Shown here piece after piece: positions 61,318 to 64,000 of a stretch of DNA of 64,000 bases. Position numbers and translations under genes: made by a program. The notes under the pieces are model-generated. The model ran no database searches and was not told the origin of the DNA. It was given only the letters and a program-made list of their open reading frames with translations. Position 1 is the stretch's first letter; each line of letters opens with the position of its first letter. This DNA comes from Rhizobiaceae bacterium (GTDB lineage: Bacteria; Pseudomonadota; Alphaproteobacteria; Rhizobiales; Rhizobiaceae), in contig JANQMU010000054.1 in the NCBI GenBank assembly GCA_028279875.1, forward strand, positions 1 to 64,000. The letters run 5' to 3'.

Positions 61318-61722
61318 TCAAACGGTTGGCGCATCCGCCCGGCATGCGCCACAGCGGCCGCGGATTTCGATAACGGAATGCGAGGGCTCGAAGCCCGAGT
61401 GGCTCGACAGGGCGGCAATGTCCTTCGTGAGGGATGTGTGGACGTGTTCGGTCACGGCTCCGCAATCCTCGCAGATCTCGAACACCGGCGTTTCCGTATG
61501 GCTGGGGTCGCAGCACGCTGTCCACGCGTTGAGCGATTCGATCCGGTGGACGCGCCGCGCCGCAAGGAGCTGGTCCAGGGCACGATAGACCGTCGTCGCC
61601 GCGGTCACTCCGTCGTCGCGCAGATCCTCGAGGATCTGGTACGCAGACAAAGGCCTGGTTTGGCGGCGCAGGTGCTCGAGTACGCGATCAGCGTGTGTTC
61701 GACGTCCTGATCTGCGTGCCAT
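61318..61722 (-). CDS. zur: Fur family regulator, Zur-like
   Basis: Fur-type winged-helix regulator of 134 aa. N-terminal [53 protein letters not shown] is the DNA-binding part. The structural zinc cysteines are in [10 protein letters not shown] and GRCGAC, and [11 protein letters not shown] has further ligands. Next to a COG0523 GTPase and a metal-type importer it is best read as Zur, though Fur paralogs cannot be ruled out. Start at ATG 61722 (GGGAATGAAG upstream). A Zur-box-like palindrome lies 57 bp upstream. Confidence 0.85.
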   Translation of the reverse strand: MARRSGRRTHADRVLEHLRRQTRPLSAYQILEDLRDDGVTAATTVYRALDQLLAARRVHRIESLNAWTACCDPSHTETPVFEICEDCGAVTEHVHTSLTKDIAALSSHSGFEPSHSVIEIRGRCGACRADAPTV

Positions 61723-61778
61723 GGCTTCATTCCCGTGGGGCTTACCTTGACGGAGGTTATCCCACTGGGCTATCAGAT

Positions 61779-61796
61779 GCAACGTTACAACATTAC
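61779..61796. promoter_or_regulatory. Zur-box-like palindrome in the divergent promoter
   Basis: GCAACGTTACAACATTAC is an 18 bp imperfect inverted repeat (G-AA-GTT..AAC-TT-C) like the Zur boxes of proteobacteria (ATGTTAT-AACAT type). It lies between the Zur-like gene and the DUF1636 gene, and within 12 bp of the latter start, so zinc-loaded Zur would probably repress both. Confidence 0.6.
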
Positions 61797-61807
61797 ACCT
61801 CTCCCTC

Positions 61808-62284
61808 ATGCGCCTCGACGACCCAAAGAAACCGATTCTCTCGATCTGCCTGCGCTGCCGCGACGGGCGTGAGGAGCGGGACACCGATCTCGATCAGCGT
61901 GGCGGTCGACGGCTTGCCCGTAAAGTCGCGGCCATGTTTGACGCCAGCGCCGCTGCAAATCGCGGGGTCGCGCTGCGCGGCGTGAATTGCATGAGTCAAT
62001 GCAAGCGTCCCTGTGCCATCGCCCTTTCGGGCCTTGAGCGTTTTACCTATCTTTTCGGGGATCTCGACCCCACAAGGCATGCCGACGACGTCCTGACCGT
62101 GGCAGCCGCCTATGCTGTGGCCGAAAACGGCTTCCTGCCCCGGCCCGTGCGGCCGGAGGTGCTCCGGGCGGGCATCCTCGGACGAATCCCGCCACTCGGC
62201 TTCGCCGGAGACCTGGTGGAACCGCTGCCGCAATCACAACCCGTCCACCCATCCCGTCAGCCCATGGAGTTTGAGAACCGATGA
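61808..62284 (+). CDS. DUF1636 family metal-binding protein
   Basis: Protein of 158 aa with a thioredoxin-like ferredoxin fold. Cysteines at 14 and 17 (SICLRCRDG) and NCMSQCKRPCAIAL match the family pattern, as does RFTYLFGDLDP. It has no clear Shine-Dalgarno sequence and its start lies only 12 bp after the Zur-like box, so a leaderless transcript is possible. DUF1636 proteins often accompany CobW and cobalamin or zinc genes. It overlaps the next gene by 4 bp (ATGA). Confidence 0.87.
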   Translation: MRLDDPKKPILSICLRCRDGREERDTDLDQRGGRRLARKVAAMFDASAAANRGVALRGVNCMSQCKRPCAIALSGLERFTYLFGDLDPTRHADDVLTVAAAYAVAENGFLPRPVRPEVLRAGILGRIPPLGFAGDLVEPLPQSQPVHPSRQPMEFENR

Positions 62285-63768
62285 GCCCATTTCGCCTGCC
62301 TGGCCTGTTTTCCGCAGTCGCTGTAACCGCTACGCTGCTCTCTCCCGCCGCCTCGTTTGCGGATGAGGTGACAATTGGGCAGACCTTCCTTGCCTCGGGG
62401 CTCGACCCGGCAGAGGGATCCAACGGATGGGCGCTTGTCAGCCACGGGATTGGCGAGCAATTGTTCCAGGTGTCACGAGAAGGCGAATTGGTCCCGAACC
62501 TTGCAACCTCCGCTGCGCAAAACGAGGACGGCACATGGACCGTCGAACTGGCGCCCGACCGCTTCTTCTCGGACGGCACGCCCGTTACCGCAGCGGCGGT
62601 GGCGACGGCGCTGAACCGCACTGGCGAGGCGAACCCCTCGGCCCGCGCCACCGCCGGGCGTTTGATTTTCGCCGCCATCGATGACGACACGCTGACGGTC
62701 GAGACAGAACAGCCCACCACGATCCTGCCTTCGATTTTGGCAGAATGGGCATTCCCGGTTTATCGGATCGATGGCGACACGCTGATCTTCACCGGTCCCT
62801 TTACGGTCGAGAGCTTTGAGCCCGGCGGGTCCATCGAAATGACCCCAAACGCCCACTACGCGAATGCCGAGGCGCGGCCCGACATTACGCTGCGCCGGAT
62901 TGCAGATGGTCAGTCGCTGGCGCTCGCCTTCGCATCCGGCGAGCTCGACATGGCGTTCAATTTGCCGGTCGAGACGCTGGCGCTGCTGGAAGCGGTGGAG
63001 GGTGAGACCATTTCTTTCCCGGTTGCGTATCAGTACATGATGTGGATGAATACGCGCAGCCCTGCCTTGTCCGACCCCCGCGTGCGACGGGCCATCGATC
63101 TGGCTGTAAACCGCACGGATCTGGTCGCGGCGGCGCAGGCCGGAATTCCTGCCACCGGCGCTTTCGCGGCCAACTACCCGTTCGCTGCCGAGGGCGAACT
63201 GCCGCATGATCCTGATGCCGCTGCCACGCTGCTCGAAGACGCCGGATGGGTGATGGGCGAAGACGGCGTCCGAACGCGCGACGGAGAGCGGCTTGAGCTG
63301 GTGCTCTATGCCTATCCCCAGCGGCCCGATCTCGTCACGTTTCAGCCGGTGATCCGCGCAGCTCTCGCCGAAATCGGCATCTCCATCACGACGCAGGTCA
63401 CGGATTCGCCGAGCGACGTCGCTGCAAACGGTGGTTTCGATCTCTTTCTCTGGGCGCAGCACACAGCCCCCGCCGGCGATCCGGGTCTGTTCCTGTCGCT
63501 GTTTTTCGAGACCGACGCAGCCCGGAACTACAGCGGCTGGTCGAACGCCGACTATGACGCCTTGATCAAGGCGCTTCGTGCCGCAGGCGATCCGCAGGCG
63601 CGCATCGACCTTGCCCGCCGCGCGCAGGATATCATCGCCGCCGAAGTGCCGGTGTCCTTCCTTGTCACGCCGGAGTGGCATGTGGGGCTCTCGCCGGCCC
63701 TTGCCGGGTATGAGCCTTGGGGGTCCGACTATTACGTCATTCGACCCGATCTGGTGCCTGCCCGGTGA
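62281..63768 (+). CDS. Peptide/nickel-type ABC transporter substrate-binding protein
   Basis: Binding protein of 495 aa of the SBP_bac_5 family (DppA/NikA). Signal peptide with core LFSAVAVTATLLSPAASFA, then EQLFQVSREGELVPNLATSAAQNEDGTWTVEL, FSDGTPVTAAAVATAL, NTRSPALSDPRVRRAIDLAVNRTDLV and GFDLFLWAQH. The family binds peptides, nickel chelates and metallophore complexes. Here it is coupled to a DUF1636 protein under a Zur-like box, which favours a metal or metal-chelate ligand. Confidence 0.92.
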   Translation: MSPFRLPGLFSAVAVTATLLSPAASFADEVTIGQTFLASGLDPAEGSNGWALVSHGIGEQLFQVSREGELVPNLATSAAQNEDGTWTVELAPDRFFSDGTPVTAAAVATALNRTGEANPSARATAGRLIFAAIDDDTLTVETEQPTTILPSILAEWAFPVYRIDGDTLIFTGPFTVESFEPGGSIEMTPNAHYANAEARPDITLRRIADGQSLALAFASGELDMAFNLPVETLALLEAVEGETISFPVAYQYMMWMNTRSPALSDPRVRRAIDLAVNRTDLVAAAQAGIPATGAFAANYPFAAEGELPHDPDAAATLLEDAGWVMGEDGVRTRDGERLELVLYAYPQRPDLVTFQPVIRAALAEIGISITTQVTDSPSDVAANGGFDLFLWAQHTAPAGDPGLFLSLFFETDAARNYSGWSNADYDALIKALRAAGDPQARIDLARRAQDIIAAEVPVSFLVTPEWHVGLSPALAGYEPWGSDYYVIRPDLVPAR

Positions 63769-64000
63769 TCACCGCGGCGACGACGGCGCAGGCGCTTGTG
63801 CGGCTGGCGCTGTCCTGGCTTGCGGTCGTCGCCGCCGCCTTCGCGCTTTTGCGTTTGATGCCCGGCGACCCGGTGGAGATGTTCCTTGCGCATGTCAATA
63901 TCCGCTCCGGTCCCGACATTGTGGCAGCCTATCGGGCGCAGTGGGGGCTCGATGCCTCCGTCACCTTGCAGTTCTTGCATTGGCTGGCCGGCTTTGTGCG
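63765..64000 (+). CDS. Peptide/nickel-type ABC transporter permease, partial (DppB/NikB)
   Basis: Start of an importer permease running off the window. GTG 63765 overlaps the stop of the binding-protein gene (GTGA). The visible 78 residues begin with a membrane helix (LVRLALSWLAVVAAAFALLRL) followed by MPGDPVEMF, the N-terminal signature of DppB/NikB, and YRAQWGLDASVTLQFLHWL, which matches the loop-to-helix-2 region. The second permease and the ATPases are expected beyond the end. Confidence 0.9.
   Translation, partial: MITAATTAQALVRLALSWLAVVAAAFALLRLMPGDPVEMFLAHVNIRSGPDIVAAYRAQWGLDASVTLQFLHWLAGFV

Noticed and set aside
1..64000. CRISPR arrays, tRNA/rRNA genes, prophage or integrase
   Set aside because: No regularly spaced repeats, tRNA cloverleaf ends, ribosomal RNA stretches, or phage or recombinase motifs were found.

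Overview
The window looks like a chromosomal stretch of an alphaproteobacterium of the order Hyphomicrobiales (Rhizobiales), probably a marine or soil relative of the Phyllobacteriaceae/Ahrensiaceae. The evidence is the high GC content, the small aa3-oxidase subunit IV gene directly before pntAA-pntAB-pntB, the cysG-DUF2849-cysI-DUF934 block, a FeeM/LuxI-like acyltransferase with CtrA-type boxes, and the density of TRAP and ABC importers. I see no tRNA, rRNA, CRISPR array or intact insertion sequence.

Layout. 0-7.4 kb: a TAT-exported TRAP binding protein, a fused indolepyruvate ferredoxin oxidoreductase and a membrane GGDEF-EAL protein. 7.4-13.3 kb: the acyltransferase behind two CtrA boxes, aa3 subunit IV, the three-gene proton-translocating transhydrogenase, a TPR lipoprotein and rpsU. 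13.6-18.7 kb: the heterotetrameric sarcosine oxidase operon soxBDAG. 18.7-23.6 kb: a metallophosphoesterase, a leucine-type dehydrogenase, and small enzyme and regulator genes, including an HxlR regulator with twin operators. 23.8-30.4 kb: a sugar-type ABC importer whose two ATPase domains are separate genes, flanked by MaoC hydratases and an amidohydrolase. 30.6-33.8 kb: cysHDN. 33.8-38.3 kb: DUF465, CYTH-CHAD, and an ECF sigma factor coupled to a vWA membrane protein.

38.4-54.2 kb looks like an accessory block with visibly less GC-rich coding sequence. It holds (i) a LysR regulator, a TRAP transporter, an alpha-hydroxy-acid oxidase, a ThDP-dependent lyase and a degenerate transthyretin/HIUase-like protein, which together suggest uptake of a 2-hydroxy acid, oxidation to a 2-oxo acid and ThDP chemistry as in the mandelate pathway; and (ii) a carbohydrate ABC importer with a ROK repressor, a SIS-domain protein and a divergent ROK kinase, tied together by a shared palindromic operator found in front of both transcription units.

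54.2-58.2 kb carries the rest of assimilatory sulfate reduction (cysG, DUF2849, cysI, DUF934) on the opposite strand from cysHDN. In many rhizobia these form one continuous operon, so the arrangement suggests an inversion or insertion that broke it, with possible junctions near 30.4-30.6 and 54.2 kb. 59.3-64 kb is a metal-homeostasis locus: a Zur-like regulator, a COG0523 (CobW) GTPase and a WD40 protein on one strand, and divergently a DUF1636 protein and a NikA/DppA-type importer, with a Zur-box-like palindrome between them. The last gene runs off the window.
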